A stretch of 64,000 nt of DNA from Bacillus cereus G9842 (GCF_000021305.1 NC_011775.1:62001-126000), one strand, 5' to 3'; counted from the first letter of the stretch, positions 43,813-52,470 are shown. The notes: generated by a model not told the origin, from the letters alone. Numbers and translations: made by a program.

Positions 43813-44211
43813 ATGAATCAAGTAGTAAATATTAAAGAACAATTAGAGATTAAAGAAAGAGCTGCAGGTCAACGAGACAAAATTTTAGAAATACTACGCA
43901 ATCGCGGACTTAAAGGTGTGACGAATGTTTATTTTTATGAGAAGGTAACAAAATCTTTAGGAGCAAGAATGAGTGAATTAAACGAAAGAGGTTATGGTAT
44001 TACAACTAGACACTTAGGTAATGGTATGTACAAATATATTCTCGTAAGTGAGCCTTTAGTACCAAGTAAAAAATTCACTCGTGCGGAAGATATGCTTATG
44101 GAAGCAATTGAAGAAAGAGGTAGTGTTACTGCAGATGAACTAAAGAATCTATTAAAAAATTATGGATTCATCATTAGTAGAAAAAGTGGTTCGAAGAAAT
44201 TAGCTAAGTAA
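43813..44211 (+). CDS. Winged-helix-like DNA-binding protein
   Basis: A 132-residue protein; GGGGGA supports ATG 43813. QRDKILEILRNRGLKGVTNVYFYEKVTKSLGARMSELNERGYGI resembles helix-turn-helix proteins of phages and plasmids. It is followed by a second helical unit (RAEDMLMEAIEERGSVTADELKNLLKNYGF). It is probably a regulator or replication accessory under the C-TTT-GG leader. Confidence 0.6.
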   Translation: MNQVVNIKEQLEIKERAAGQRDKILEILRNRGLKGVTNVYFYEKVTKSLGARMSELNERGYGITTRHLGNGMYKYILVSEPLVPSKKFTRAEDMLMEAIEERGSVTADELKNLLKNYGFIISRKSGSKKLAK

Positions 44212-44250
44212 TCTTTTTGTATAAATAAGAATGAATTTGGAGGATAAAAT

Positions 44251-44616
44251 ATGAATGCAGTAAAATTGCTTATTGAGAAAGAAAATAACGAGGATCTTAT
44301 TCTAAATACAAAATTTCAAAATCTATCTGAATTGAGGGAAAGTAATTTAAAAGTCGAAATTCATTCAATAATTAAAGAATTTAATAAAAATACTAATTCA
44401 AGAATAGATTTAAAGAAATTGTTCAGTGAAGGAACATTAGATTATCTAGATCCAGAAGAGATAAATATATATCTTTTAGGACGTAAATATACATTTTCTG
44501 ATGAATTAGAGGTAATATTGCTCTCCGAAGAAACTTTAAAAAAGGAAGAAGATGAGTGGTTTGCAAGACTAGAAGATGAATATCTAACAAATGCTATACG
44601 TCACCATATAAGTTAA
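44251..44616 (+). CDS. Hypothetical protein
   Basis: A 121-residue acidic helical protein (LLIEKENNEDLILNTKFQNL, LSEETLKKEEDEWFARLEDEYL) with GGAGG upstream. It lies 39 bp behind the winged-helix gene and is probably co-transcribed. No family is recognised. Confidence 0.55.
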   Translation: MNAVKLLIEKENNEDLILNTKFQNLSELRESNLKVEIHSIIKEFNKNTNSRIDLKKLFSEGTLDYLDPEEINIYLLGRKYTFSDELEVILLSEETLKKEEDEWFARLEDEYLTNAIRHHIS

Positions 44617-44634
44617 TAATAAGAAAAACAGCAA

Positions 44635-44668
44635 AGACCTATTTACATTACTGTAAATAGGTCTTTTT
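44635..44668 (+). terminator. Intrinsic terminator after 44616
   Basis: AGACCTATTTACA (44635-44647) pairs perfectly with TGTAAATAGGTCT (44652-44664), followed by T5. Confidence 0.8.
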
Positions 44669-44692
44669 ATGTTGTACTTAAGTACAACATAA
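44669..44692. promoter_or_regulatory. Perfect 24-bp palindrome, operator candidate
   Basis: TATGTTGTACTT followed by its exact complement AAGTACAACATA. It sits directly upstream of a TATAAT (about 44695-44700) for 44733, where a dimeric repressor would block the -35 region. It is separate from the terminator stem before it. Confidence 0.6.
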
Positions 44693-44732
44693 TTATAATT
44701 AAGCTATAGGATATTAATAGAGGAGGGGTAAT

Positions 44733-46490
44733 ATGGAAGGTTATTCAACCATTGGGGATTGTATTATGGACTATACAAAGATATTAACTAATACCATAAT
44801 TAGTGACTATTTAAAAGAAAACAAAGAGGTAAGATCGAATTTTGCTCGTGAATATTTAGAAGATGAGAATTCTAATTTGCTTTCAAAGATCATTGTAGAA
44901 GATTATATAATGCTTAAGCAATACTCATGTGATTTAGGAACATCCGAAAGGATTATGGAACAGCTAAAATTCATTATTGAGCATAATAATAAATATCATT
45001 TTGCTGCTATGGCGGCCTCTGAAGAAAACATAGCCTTAAAGATGTTAGAAACCCCTCAAAATGAAGTTTTAGATAAAGGGAGAGCAAATGAGTTACTTGA
45101 AAAAATCAAAAAAACCTATTTAAATAGGCTTGAACAAGAAATTAAACAGTATGATTTAGAGATATTACTGTATTTATTTTACTCATTAGCAACTAGATTG
45201 GCTGTATTATCACGTTTAACTTTTCATAACATAAATACAAATGATACAAATGATTTACCTTTGAATCAAGAGGATCCATATTCAATATTAACAACCGTAA
45301 TAGCCAATATGGACACAAATAATATAATACAAACTAGCAAACATATAGGTAGAGAAAAACAGTTGATTGATATTATTTTCAATTTAATATATAAGGTGTA
45401 TATAAATTCACAACAAGAGAATCATGGAACAAATCAAACAGACATCGATATACGAGAGATATATAAATTAGCTTTTATGGTAATGAAAAGTAATCTGTTT
45501 TTGAAATCTAATGAGCTTCTATATGAACAAGGTGAGTCTCTACTAATTAAAGATTGGAATTTAGTACAGGGTGGGAATTTTGAATATTATATGCAGTCTA
45601 CTTTTTCTGATGTTGTTGACTTTAATTACAATATGGATATTATAGACGAAGTTTTTAAACAATATTCAAAAAGAGAAGGTTTTTGTCCACAAGATTTAAG
45701 TGATTTTATTAATTTTAGTTTCCAGTCCCATCATAAAGGAACAGATATTCATTTGAAAAATATTAGTAAGAAGGGTTTAGAGGAGGGGATTTTAAAGGTT
45801 ACAAATATTAAAGATTATGGTATTGATAGATTCCTAGATATTCTTACGTTAAAAGAATCAAATGATATAGCTCATAAAGTAAATAAAATATCATTACAAC
45901 CATTTGTAGAATTAAAAAATGATATGATTTTATATTCCGATACTATGTTATTACAAGCTAGACAAACATTACCAACGAGAATGTTGCAACAATCCTTTAC
46001 ATCCAACAAAAAATTGAAGAAATTTATATCTACTAATTATGATGAAGCTGGTATAAAAGATCTGGCCAAATCATTAGAGAAAAAAGGTTTAGCATATTTA
46101 GAACATGTATGTATTGATAAAATACATAATCATGATATCAAGACATTGTTGGAAACAAAAGGTATTACTAAAGAATTTGACTTGGTTTTTATAATGAATA
46201 AGGTTTTATATATAGTTGAGTATAAAACTTGGAAAATACAATTTCAAAATATTAGTCAAATACTCAATGAACAAAAGAAAATACAACTTAATATTGATAG
46301 CCATTTAAAAGCAATCAATGTTATTAATGAGTATTCCAAAGAATTTAAAGACTTATTTGGAAAAGAGTTTGCTGAATATAATAGAATTGAATTGATTATG
46401 GTATTCCAAAACCCAACATCCTTTAAATATCTAAATAAATCTAATGAAGTTAATGTACTCTCTCCAAATGAATTTAATGATTTTATTTGA
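44733..46490 (+). CDS. Large protein with C-terminal PD-(D/E)XK-like nuclease core
   Basis: A 585-residue protein with AGGAGGGG upstream. The first 430 residues are helical and match nothing I recognise. Near the end, ITKEFDLVFIMNKVLYIVEYKTWKIQ places D483, E496 and K498 as in NERD and other PD-(D/E)XK nucleases. An isolated large nuclease behind a palindromic operator fits anti-phage or anti-plasmid defence genes, but no partner gene is present; the role is inference. Confidence 0.6.
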   Translation: MEGYSTIGDCIMDYTKILTNTIISDYLKENKEVRSNFAREYLEDENSNLLSKIIVEDYIMLKQYSCDLGTSERIMEQLKFIIEHNNKYHFAAMAASEENIALKMLETPQNEVLDKGRANELLEKIKKTYLNRLEQEIKQYDLEILLYLFYSLATRLAVLSRLTFHNINTNDTNDLPLNQEDPYSILTTVIANMDTNNIIQTSKHIGREKQLIDIIFNLIYKVYINSQQENHGTNQTDIDIREIYKLAFMVMKSNLFLKSNELLYEQGESLLIKDWNLVQGGNFEYYMQSTFSDVVDFNYNMDIIDEVFKQYSKREGFCPQDLSDFINFSFQSHHKGTDIHLKNISKKGLEEGILKVTNIKDYGIDRFLDILTLKESNDIAHKVNKISLQPFVELKNDMILYSDTMLLQARQTLPTRMLQQSFTSNKKLKKFISTNYDEAGIKDLAKSLEKKGLAYLEHVCIDKIHNHDIKTLLETKGITKEFDLVFIMNKVLYIVEYKTWKIQFQNISQILNEQKKIQLNIDSHLKAINVINEYSKEFKDLFGKEFAEYNRIELIMVFQNPTSFKYLNKSNEVNVLSPNEFNDFI

Positions 46491-46613
46491 GAATTCAATA
46501 TAAAAACATTTCATTATAATATATGGATGTAGTATAATAAATGTGATATGAAAGATTGCTGATATATTTGTATTAGTAAGAAAAGATTCTATAAAAATTA
46601 TGATGGATCAAGT

Positions 46614-46652
46614 CGAAGAAAAAACACCTTAACCTTATGGTGTTTTTTCTTT
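46614..46652 (+). promoter_or_regulatory. First of two tandem leader hairpins before 46839
   Basis: GAAGAAAAAACACC pairs with GGTGTTTTTTCTTT. TATAAT-like sequences lie at 46515-46540, so a transcript of about 100 nt could end here, either as an attenuated leader or a small RNA. Confidence 0.55.
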
Positions 46653-46741
46653 GTAAATATTTATATATGGATACTACTATCTAAATTTGTTATTATATAT
46701 TTATAGTTAAAATTACCTTATTCTTAAAACTACCAAAACAA

Positions 46742-46806
46742 AAATGCAGTCTCTTGGACTTCTGATTTTTTTAAAAACAGTTGTGCTAGAGATTGCATTT
46801 TTTTGT
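46742..46806 (+). promoter_or_regulatory. Second tandem leader hairpin before 46839
   Basis: AAATGCAGTCTCTTGG pairs with CTAGAGATTGCATTT (one mismatch), then a T tract. TATTATAT lies about 46 nt upstream. The 5' arm carries CTCTTGG. Confidence 0.65.
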
Positions 46807-46838
46807 TTTGCAATAAACCAAGGAGGAAAAGTAATAAT

Positions 46839-47084
46839 ATGAAAAACATGAATTTATTAAGTATTTACAGGGATAACAATGGCATTTATTTATATTTAGG
46901 AGAAGAAGTTACAACAAAAGAACAATTTCAATGGTCTGAACCTAGTGCATACATACCACTAAACAGAACATTTGATATTGATATTCTAGAGGAAATACTA
47001 GAAGAAAATAATATTAATACTAAGTTTAACGAATTAATTACAAATCCTGAATTAATACAAACAATTAAAGAAGAGTTTATGTAA
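46839..47084 (+). CDS. Hypothetical protein
   Basis: An 81-residue acidic protein (MNLLSIYRDNNGIYLYLGEEVTTKEQFQW) with AGGAGG before ATG 46839. It is beta-rich at the start and helical at the end. No family. The two leader hairpins suggest tight control. Confidence 0.55.
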   Translation: MKNMNLLSIYRDNNGIYLYLGEEVTTKEQFQWSEPSAYIPLNRTFDIDILEEILEENNINTKFNELITNPELIQTIKEEFM

Positions 47085-47123
47085 AAACGACAAGATATTT
47101 AAATAAAACTTGTCGTTTTTATT
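47083..47123 (+). terminator. Intrinsic terminator after 47084
   Basis: AAAAACGACAAG pairs with CTTGTCGTTTTT. Confidence 0.8.
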
Positions 47124-47147
47124 TGTAATGAAAGGGGACTATTCATA

Positions 47148-47219
47148 GTGAGTTATGAATTAGAAACATTTTTAAAATTTCCCATTATTGGGTTGGGGCA
47201 TATCTCGGAATGCAGTTAA
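47148..47219 (+). pseudogene. Possible 5' fragment of an interrupted gene
   Basis: A GTG after AAAGGGG opens MSYELETFLKFPIIGLGH..., stopping after 23 residues at the edge of a gene-free, structured segment (47190-47365: CACGAAT/ATTCGTG arms). It may be the start of a gene cut by an insertion. Confidence 0.25.
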
Positions 47220-47367
47220 GGATCAGCTCTTAACGCAGTTTTTAATAATATTATATAACATTTATTAAACTGTCCTTAAAATCACGAATTCAGGAGTAAG
47301 TAGGTAAAAAATCCTATCGCTAGACATTAGCCTGTTTAGTCGCAAGATTCGTGTCGCCCTTTATCAC

Positions 47368-47400
47368 TCTAATAAAAAAGAGATGATAAGGAGCGGTTTA
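47368..47400 (+). promoter_or_regulatory. Hairpin abutting the ribosome binding site of 47404
   Basis: TTATCACTCT and AGAGATGATAA pair closely and end directly at GGAG, so the stem can mask or expose the ribosome binding site of the methyltransferase. Confidence 0.45.
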
Positions 47401-47403
47401 AAA

Positions 47404-48720
47404 ATGAATACAAACAATTATGGAGTTATTGGAATTTTCTCGGGTTGCGGCGGTCTTGACACGGGGTTTTCCGAGTATGATTTTAATGTTCAATTAGCAA
47501 TTGAGTTGGATTCTGATGCTTGTGATACATATAAGAAAAATCACCCGGAAACGGAAGTTTGGAATCGAGATATAAAAACTGTTAAAGGTGATGAAATAAG
47601 AAAACTAGTAGGGAATAAACCTCTTATTCTTTTAGGAGGATCTCCTTGCCAAAGTTTTTCGATATTTCAAGAAGAATTGACAGGGCCAAGAGGGATACAA
47701 GATGAAAGAGGTAAACTAATTTACGAATATCTTCGACTTGTAAAAGAACTGCAACCAGAAGTAATTGTATTTGAAAATGTTAAAAACATTGTATCAAAAG
47801 AACATTTGCCAGCATTTAAACGATTTATTGAACAGCTATCAAATGTTTCTGGTTTAAATATTACCTATAATATTATGCAAGCACATGACTATGGAGTCCC
47901 ACAGCTTAGGGAAAGGGTTATTGTGATTGGTACTAAAAGTAATATTAATCCATTTAGTGTTATTCCAAAACTAGATGGTCCACGTACTTTAGGGGAAGTT
48001 CTAAAAGATTGTCCTAAATCAGAATTCTTTTCATTTAAAAAAGAATATGCACACGTTATGCAGTTAATTAAACCAGGGAAATGTTGGAATAGTTTAGAAC
48101 CTAAAATAGCATTTACCATTATGAAAGAAGATTACAGAGGAATTTGTAAGTCTTGTAATCTTTCTTTTAAAGGTCAAATAAAATGTCCCAAATGCGGTAG
48201 TCAAAATATAAAAAATGGGCGCGGCATTACTTCTTATTTAAGAAGACTTTCACATACAAGACCATCTCCTACGGTTTGTGCTGTTCCTTCTTCTAAAGTG
48301 CATGGACTAATGGCCCATCCATTTGAAGAACGTGCTTTAAGTATAAGAGAAGCTGCCAGAATTCAAACATTTCCTGATGATTATGTATTTTGCGGAAATA
48401 TATTTACGCAGCAAAAGCAGGTGGGCAATGCCGTGCCAGTGAATTTAGCAAAAGCTATTGCGATTGGAATAAAAACAATATTAACTTCCCTGGATAGTAA
48501 GCAGGAGGTTAAGTATCATAAAGAAAAAAGTTGCGTTCAATGGATTTTAGATAATCATGAAAATGCATTATCTGAATTAGAGAAAGATTTTATCCGTACA
48601 TGTGTGAAAAAAATTCGTGCTGCAAAATCTTTCCCTGATAAATATTATGTCTATTTAAAAGAAATTATAAACAAATTAACGCAAAGGAAGAAGAATGATT
48701 ACAAGAATATAAACTATTAA
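47404..48720 (+). CDS. DNA cytosine-C5 methyltransferase with zinc ribbon insert
   Basis: A 438-residue protein. GIFSGCGGLDTGF (motif I), GGSPCQSFS (catalytic C82), FENVKNI and YGVPQLRERVIVIG are standard for C5 methylases. Between motifs VIII and IX the usual target-recognition stretch contains CKSCNLSFKGQIKCPKCG (about 248-266), a zinc ribbon that may read DNA. Motif X, KQVGNAVPVNLAKAIA, is present. ATG 47404 follows AAGGAG. No restriction partner is visible, so it is an orphan. Confidence 0.85.
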   Translation: MNTNNYGVIGIFSGCGGLDTGFSEYDFNVQLAIELDSDACDTYKKNHPETEVWNRDIKTVKGDEIRKLVGNKPLILLGGSPCQSFSIFQEELTGPRGIQDERGKLIYEYLRLVKELQPEVIVFENVKNIVSKEHLPAFKRFIEQLSNVSGLNITYNIMQAHDYGVPQLRERVIVIGTKSNINPFSVIPKLDGPRTLGEVLKDCPKSEFFSFKKEYAHVMQLIKPGKCWNSLEPKIAFTIMKEDYRGICKSCNLSFKGQIKCPKCGSQNIKNGRGITSYLRRLSHTRPSPTVCAVPSSKVHGLMAHPFEERALSIREAARIQTFPDDYVFCGNIFTQQKQVGNAVPVNLAKAIAIGIKTILTSLDSKQEVKYHKEKSCVQWILDNHENALSELEKDFIRTCVKKIRAAKSFPDKYYVYLKEIINKLTQRKKNDYKNINY

Positions 48721-48773
48721 ATTATGACATAAGAACTCAAAAACTATAACTAGAAGGAAATGAGGAAAATATA

Positions 48774-49403
48774 ATGAAAAAAATATTAATTTCATTTATA
48801 ACATTTAGTATTTTATTATCTGGATGTGTTAGTGATCGAGTAGGTGCATTAAATCAAGTTGATTCAAAGATGAAGGAAGTAAAGGAAAAAACAACTTCAC
48901 TTGAAGATTCCATTTTAAGTGAAGATAAAGGCAAAAATAATAATTTTAACGACTCTCAAAATAGAGAGGCAGCAAAAGTAAATTATGTTTCTGATGGAGA
49001 TACCATTTCTGTAACGCTTTTAAAATCAGGAAAAACTTATAAGGTCCGATACTTATGCCTAGACACTCCAGAATCAGTTAAAAAGGGTGTTAAGGTTCAG
49101 CCTGTAGCAAAAGATGCATCTAAGCGTAATAAGGAACTGGTGGCAGGTAAGAAGGTGTATTTAGAATACGAAGAAGATAATAAAGTGGATAAATACGGAA
49201 GATTATTAGCTTACATTTTCGTAGACGGAAAGATGGTCCAAGAGACGTTATTAAAAGAAGGTATGGGAATTATTCGATATACTAACGGTCACACTCGTTA
49301 TATGGAACGGTTGAAAGCAGCAGAGACTGAAGCCAAAAATAAGAAATTGGGTGTATGGGGGATTAAAGGTTACGTAGAGAATGGAAAATATAATGAAAAA
49401 TAA
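48774..49403 (+). CDS. Lipoprotein staphylococcal-nuclease-like enzyme
   Basis: A 209-residue protein. MKKILISFITFSILLSGC is a lipoprotein signal (Cys18). The SNase domain has VSDGDTISV, VRYLCLDTPES (active Arg, Asp, Glu), DKYGRLLAYIFVDG (second Arg) and AETEAKNKKLGVWG. It should cut extracellular DNA or RNA at the cell surface in a calcium-dependent way. It lies 53 bp behind the methyltransferase. A strong terminator follows. Confidence 0.88.
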   Translation: MKKILISFITFSILLSGCVSDRVGALNQVDSKMKEVKEKTTSLEDSILSEDKGKNNNFNDSQNREAAKVNYVSDGDTISVTLLKSGKTYKVRYLCLDTPESVKKGVKVQPVAKDASKRNKELVAGKKVYLEYEEDNKVDKYGRLLAYIFVDGKMVQETLLKEGMGIIRYTNGHTRYMERLKAAETEAKNKKLGVWGIKGYVENGKYNEK

Positions 49404-49417
49404 AATATAAAAATTTT

Positions 49418-49467
49418 AATAGCTTACTAGTTTCGATAATTCAAATCAAACTAGTAAGCTATTTTAT
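49418..49467 (+). terminator. Intrinsic terminator after the SNase gene
   Basis: AATAGCTTACTAGTTT pairs with AACTAGTAAGCTATT, followed by TTA/T-rich sequence. The rest of 49468-49804 shows only a GC-rich GTTGGCGGGACC patch and weak hairpins. Confidence 0.75.
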
Positions 49468-49759
49468 TTAAAGAAAAACAATGGATATTTACAACATAAT
49501 TAGCAAAATGCATAAAGGGGTACTACCATCAATTCGGAAAAAACCACGTTAAGAGTTTTTTAGTCATTTAGTTGGCGGGACCTAGCCCACCTTATGGAAA
49601 AAATAATTAAGTAGGTTAATGAATGCGTTTTCAAAACTTGGAATATATGATAAAATAATACTTGGATGGAAGTCCAATTTATATTATTAAAATTGAAGTG
49701 GTTATCAAGACGGAGGAAGGCGCCTTATGGTGTCTTTTCTTTATGATTTTATACAAATA

Positions 49760-49789
49760 AAAAAGCCTCGTTATAAGAGACTTTTTTAT
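49760..49789 (-). terminator. Terminator of the - strand secreted protein genes
   Basis: On the - strand AAGTCTC pairs with GAGGCTT and T tracts follow. Confidence 0.6.
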
Positions 49790-49804
49790 TATGAATAGAT
49801 TTTA

Positions 49805-50086
49805 TTAATTAGACCAGCCTTCATAATAACCTGTCCATGTGCCATCATCTTCTTGCCATGCGTTTTTCAAGTACCACGTCATACCAAACACTCCATTTTC
49901 GACTATGTTCGGTAAAGATTTTCTAGTAGGATACCCACGAAAATTTATCCCCTTCTTGTCCGACGCTGCCATAGTAACCTTTTCTGGCTTTGGACTTTCA
50001 GTATTAGGTGTTGCAGCCATCGCTCCACCTGCACCAGATAACATAATACCAGTCGCTAATGCCCCAACTACTAATTTCTTGAACAT
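49805..50086 (-). CDS. Secreted protein A with shared leader, unrelated C-terminal part
   Basis: A 93-residue protein. The signal peptide MFKKLVVGALATGIMLSGAG and the propeptide-like ATPNTESPKPEKVTMAA are almost identical to the next gene. The following 50 residues (KKGINFRGYPTRKSLPN..., ending TWTGYYEGWSN) are unrelated to the partner but similar in size. GGGGGAA precedes the ATG. It is exported; no toxin or immunity gene is recognised nearby. Confidence 0.65.
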   Translation of the reverse strand: MFKKLVVGALATGIMLSGAGGAMAATPNTESPKPEKVTMAASDKKGINFRGYPTRKSLPNIVENGVFGMTWYLKNAWQEDDGTWTGYYEGWSN

Positions 50087-50113
50087 AAAAATTCCCCCTC
50101 AAGTATTTTTATA
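49967..50113. repeat. Direct repeat covering leader and 5' region of secreted protein A
   Basis: About 145 bp nearly identical to 50340-50488, including the ribosome binding site and the first 41 codons of both secreted genes. Similarity stops sharply after the propeptide end. Confidence 0.7.
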
Positions 50114-50121
50114 TTTTGTAC

Positions 50122-50460
50122 TTAGTTACATACTGATTTTGAAACGTATAAATAAGTTCCCCAGTTTGAGTTGTAAAATTTTAACCATTGATTATTTCCA
50201 TTGACAGTTTGTCCTTTTACCCATTCACCAGTAAATCTAGTTCCATTAGCAACGTTATACGCTATTTTTGAACTCGTACTTGCTTCAGTTCGTACTTTTG
50301 TATTTTCATATTGTGCGTTACAGACTGCAAGACCCTTAGCTGCCATAGTAACCTTTTCTGGCTTTGGACTTTCAGTATTAGGTGTTGCAGCCATCGCTCC
50401 ACCTGCACCAGATAACATAATACCAATCGTTAATGCTCCAACTACTAATTTCTTGAACAT
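50122..50460 (-). CDS. Secreted protein B with shared leader and SH3b-like domain
   Basis: A 112-residue protein. The same 41-residue leader as its neighbour is followed by a domain with YENTKVRTEASTSSKIAYNV and ANGTRFTGEWVKGQ, an SH3b-like repeat of bacterial cell-wall proteins, and an end with two cysteines. It probably binds the cell wall or another partner. The ribosome binding site is GGGGGAA. Confidence 0.7.
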   Translation of the reverse strand: MFKKLVVGALTIGIMLSGAGGAMAATPNTESPKPEKVTMAAKGLAVCNAQYENTKVRTEASTSSKIAYNVANGTRFTGEWVKGQTVNGNNQWLKFYNSNWGTYLYVSKSVCN

Positions 50461-50488
50461 AAAAATTCCCCCTCAAATATTTTTTTAT
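50340..50488. repeat. Direct repeat covering leader and 5' region of secreted protein B
   Basis: Second copy of the 49967-50113 repeat. Confidence 0.7.
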
Positions 50489-50781
50489 AACTTGCATAAC
50501 AAACTTAACACATTTTACAAATAATGTTAGTTTGTTAAACTTGATAAAATGATATTTAAATATTCAGAAATTAAAACGTTTAATAACTTTATTTAAACCA
50601 TATTCTAACATCAGAACGTGATTATGTTTATTAACAAAGATATTCTTTCGTCTGTTCAATCCTTTACAGAAAATCGGCTTTTTATATATGGTGACCCCTA
50701 TATGAAAAATTCCTTAGCGCACGAAATTCGCGTTTTGTTGGCGGGAGCCCATAAAAATCTTAATAAATTATCATTTTACTA

Positions 50782-50810
50782 TTAAAAACAAGAGATCAAA
50801 TGACTATAAT
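50782..50810 (+). promoter_or_regulatory. TTAAAA-17-TATAAT promoter for prsA
   Basis: ACTATTAAAA (hexamer 50782-50787), a 17-bp spacer ending ATGAC, TATAAT 50805-50810. Confidence 0.65.
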
Positions 50811-50842
50811 GTGCAAAAGGTAAAGCTGAAAGGAGAATTTTA

Positions 50843-51742
50843 ATGAAATCATCCGTAAAACGATTAATTATGACAGGCTTGGCGGTAGGATCACTAACCT
50901 TTGTAAGTGGCTGCTCGCTTTTTGATAGTGATTCGGTGGAATATGCTGCTAAAACTGATAGCGGAACCATTTCTAAAGACGAATTATATAACCGCATGGT
51001 AGATAAAATTGGTCAAAGAACATTAGATGACATGATTACACTTACCGTATTGCAAAAAAAATATAAGGTATCTGATGGGGAAATTGATGATGAAATTAAA
51101 CGTTTAAAATCAGAATTCGGTAACTCCTTTAATGACTTTCTTTCTCAGAACGGTGTAAACAATGAAGAACAATTAAAAGATGTAATTAAACTTGATAAGT
51201 TGAAACAAAAATTGGCTTTAGAACATTTAAAAATACAAGATAAAGATTTAAAAGCATTGTATGAGCAGAAGAAGCCAGAAATCAGGGTAAGTCATATCCT
51301 TGTTAGTGATGAAACTTTAGCCAAAGATATTAAATCAAAAATTGATTCGGGTGAAGATTTTGGTAGTTTAGCCAAAGAATTTTCACAGGATATCGCAACA
51401 AAAGAAAAAGGTGGTGATATTGGATACTTTAAAGAAGGAGATATGGTTCAAGCATTCCAGGATGCAGCAAGAAAGCTAAAAGTAGGAGAGGTTAGCCAAC
51501 CGGTAAAAACGGATTTTGGATATCATGTTATTAAACTATTAGATGAGAAAAAACTACCATCCTTTGAACAGATGAAACCTCAATTGCAATCAGAATTAAT
51601 TTCTAACAAAATGGATCAGGCTAAAATAAATGCTGAAATACAGAAATTATTAGATAAAGACAATATTAAGATCGGTGAAGAAAAACTAAAAGATATGTAT
51701 AAAATCACTAATCAATCTAAAGAGAAACCATCATCTAAATAA
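50843..51742 (+). CDS. prsA: PrsA foldase lipoprotein (parvulin-type PPIase)
   Basis: A 299-residue protein. The lipobox FVSGC has Cys24. A chaperone region (residues 35-130) is followed by the parvulin domain (IRVSHILVSDETLAKDIKSKI, GGDIGYFKEGDMVQAFQDAA, VKTDFGYHVIKL) and a C-terminal helix. PrsA folds exported proteins outside the membrane. The length matches the family. It may assist the secreted proteins of this element. AAAGGAG precedes the ATG. Confidence 0.93.
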   Translation: MKSSVKRLIMTGLAVGSLTFVSGCSLFDSDSVEYAAKTDSGTISKDELYNRMVDKIGQRTLDDMITLTVLQKKYKVSDGEIDDEIKRLKSEFGNSFNDFLSQNGVNNEEQLKDVIKLDKLKQKLALEHLKIQDKDLKALYEQKKPEIRVSHILVSDETLAKDIKSKIDSGEDFGSLAKEFSQDIATKEKGGDIGYFKEGDMVQAFQDAARKLKVGEVSQPVKTDFGYHVIKLLDEKKLPSFEQMKPQLQSELISNKMDQAKINAEIQKLLDKDNIKIGEEKLKDMYKITNQSKEKPSSK

Positions 51743-51816
51743 ATATTACAGCTAATTCAATTAGTAATAGAGAGAATTATACAACTTAAAATCTATTAGA
51801 AAAGGAAGTCGAAGAA

Positions 51817-52161
51817 ATGTTGAAAAAAATAGTGAAAAAAAGCTTTTTAAAAATGGAGATAAAATATGATAAAGAAGTGGAATTTACAGAAGTGGATGTT
51901 TTGCAAGAAGGACAAGTATTACAACATTTCATTGAAGATAAATTAAAGGGTACTTATGCTATTAATCGTATGAATTTAGGCAGTTCATTAGGTGAGAAGT
52001 ATGCATTAATCAATTTAAATGGTCATTCTCTATATGGTGAAGGTATTTTAGGTAAGTTATTTGATACTATGGACGAGTTACGATTGAAGCTCATTGAGGA
52101 CGGTAAGTGGATTGTACTAGATATTGAACTTCATAATTTTATCGCTGAAGAACTATCATAA
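51817..52161 (+). CDS. Hypothetical protein
   Basis: A 114-residue protein with AAAAGGAAG upstream. Basic at the start (MLKKIVKKSFLKMEIKY), then an alpha/beta part with HFIEDKLKGTYAINRMNLG and SLYGEGILGKLFDTMDEL. No family. It lies 75 bp behind prsA. Confidence 0.55.
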   Translation: MLKKIVKKSFLKMEIKYDKEVEFTEVDVLQEGQVLQHFIEDKLKGTYAINRMNLGSSLGEKYALINLNGHSLYGEGILGKLFDTMDELRLKLIEDGKWIVLDIELHNFIAEELS

Positions 52162-52215
52162 ATAACTTAATGTTAAAGAACGTTTATTTAAATGATTCAA
52201 GAAGGAGATAATTAC

Positions 52216-52371
52216 ATGCAAAAAAGTGAAATTGGAATTAATAAATGTGATAATTTAATTTTTACATTATCACATTTATTAACACAAAAACACAATGTTA
52301 TTGTTGTAGGTAAACCTGGGAAGGGAACTAAGCATTATTATAAGAGTACTAAAAATATATTAGAAGACTAG
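52216..52371 (+). CDS. Small protein with P-loop-like sequence
   Basis: A 51-residue protein. AAGGAG precedes the ATG. VIVVGKPGKGTKHYYKS looks like a remnant or minimal Walker A (GKPGKGT). It is too short for an NTPase, so it may be a fragment or a peptide mimicking a P-loop. Confidence 0.45.
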   Translation: MQKSEIGINKCDNLIFTLSHLLTQKHNVIVVGKPGKGTKHYYKSTKNILED

Positions 52372-52470
52372 AATAATAGAATACTAATTGCAGTTGGGGT
52401 TACATATGATAGATTTTATTAAATGTAACCCTGTTTCTATTTTGTTTATGAATGATTTTATTAGATTGTT

